Shown piece after piece: positions 63,823-64,000 of a stretch of DNA of 64,000 nucleotides. The stretch is from NCBI GenBank assembly GCA_002426195.1, contig DIOT01000031.1, positions 1,621 through 65,620 of the forward strand. Direction: 5' to 3'. A model generated the notes under the pieces. That model saw nothing but the letters and a program-made list of their open reading frames with translations, made no database searches and was not told where the DNA came from. This DNA comes from Bacteroidales bacterium UBA5507. Its GTDB lineage: Bacteria; Bacteroidota; Bacteroidia; Bacteroidales; Lentimicrobiaceae. Made by a program: the position numbers and the translations under genes. Position 1 is the stretch's first letter, and each line of letters starts with the position of its first letter.

Positions 63823-64000
63823 ATGAACTATAATACTTTAGAAGTCAGTATTGACAAGAATATTGCAACTGTATGGCTGAACAGGCCGGAAATAAGGAAT
63901 GCCTTTAATGAGCAGATGATAAGCGAACTTATCAAAGCTTTTAATGAGGTTCCTTCATTGGATGATATCAGGGTAGTCGTTCTCAGGGGCCGTGGTAAGG
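63823..64000 (+). CDS. Enoyl-CoA hydratase/isomerase family protein, partial
   Basis: The first 59 residues are in the window: MNYNTLEVSIDKNIATVWLN, then RPEIRNAFNEQMISELIKAF and VVVLRGRGK, which is the N-terminal crotonase fold with the RNAF substrate block. By context (77 nt after the carboxyltransferase gene) it is probably methylglutaconyl-CoA hydratase of leucine degradation. The rest lies beyond the window end. Confidence 0.85.
   Translation, partial: MNYNTLEVSIDKNIATVWLNRPEIRNAFNEQMISELIKAFNEVPSLDDIRVVVLRGRGK

Overview
The window is a chromosomal stretch from an AT-rich member of the Bacteroidota, most likely an anaerobic or facultative Bacteroidales/Marinilabiliales-type organism. 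Evidence: a complete sprA gene of the type IX secretion system (T9SS) in the order ruvA-sprA-gcvH, T9SS type A and type B C-terminal sorting domains, DUF4837 and DUF4403 lipoproteins, a GIN-domain adhesin head, an OadG/lamin-tail fusion, and many genes preceded by the Bacteroidota promoter pattern TTTG-N19-21-TAnnTTTG. No rRNA, tRNA, IS element, prophage or CRISPR array was seen.

Layout. 1-5.7 kb: a frameshifted Asp-box surface protein, a stand-alone response regulator, a GH16 glucanase, a nucleoside-type MFS transporter, glutathione peroxidase and a duplicated DUF305 protein. 5.8-14.4 kb: a minus-strand cluster of secreted proteins. It holds a type B (CHU_C) T9SS protein with a cohesin-like domain, a PKD-like secreted protein, a TIG/lamin-tail/Ig protein, a large type A T9SS protein, two tiny proteins ending in an SAPIG-(S/G)-G + membrane helix + basic tail, and an unknown small membrane protein. 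Two neighbours in this cluster end in the same peptide, TSLIWH(N/Y). This is the best candidate here for an undescribed system. 14.5-24 kb: housekeeping and envelope genes (carbonic anhydrase, CPBP protease, cysS, a zinc dipeptidase, adhesin, DUF4403, an exonuclease/GIY-YIG fusion, udk).

24-28.8 kb: an operon for a sodium-pumping methylmalonyl-CoA decarboxylase with methylmalonyl-CoA epimerase, the last steps of succinate to propionate. 28.9-33.7 kb: recX-prfB (with the programmed +1 frameshift of release factor 2), a sirtuin overlapping an FKBP-type lipoprotein, malate dehydrogenase and an outer-membrane barrel. 33.8-46 kb: ruvA, sprA, gcvH, tonB, a LysM transglycosylase and a DUF4837 lipoprotein. 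46-50.8 kb: an MltF-like transglycosylase, an SDR enzyme, tyrS and purN.

50.8-64 kb: short-chain acyl-CoA metabolism wrapped around an uptake locus. An acyl-CoA dehydrogenase with etfB and etfA, then two related lipoproteins with a TonB-dependent receptor, then lnt, then ptb-buk (butyryl-CoA to butyrate and ATP), then the start of a leucine-degradation operon (carboxyltransferase, enoyl-CoA hydratase cut by the window end). An 11-bp tandem repeat sits in front of that last operon. Together the genes suggest a cell that makes ATP or sodium gradients from propionyl-, butyryl- and branched-chain acyl-CoAs and displays many T9SS-exported surface proteins.
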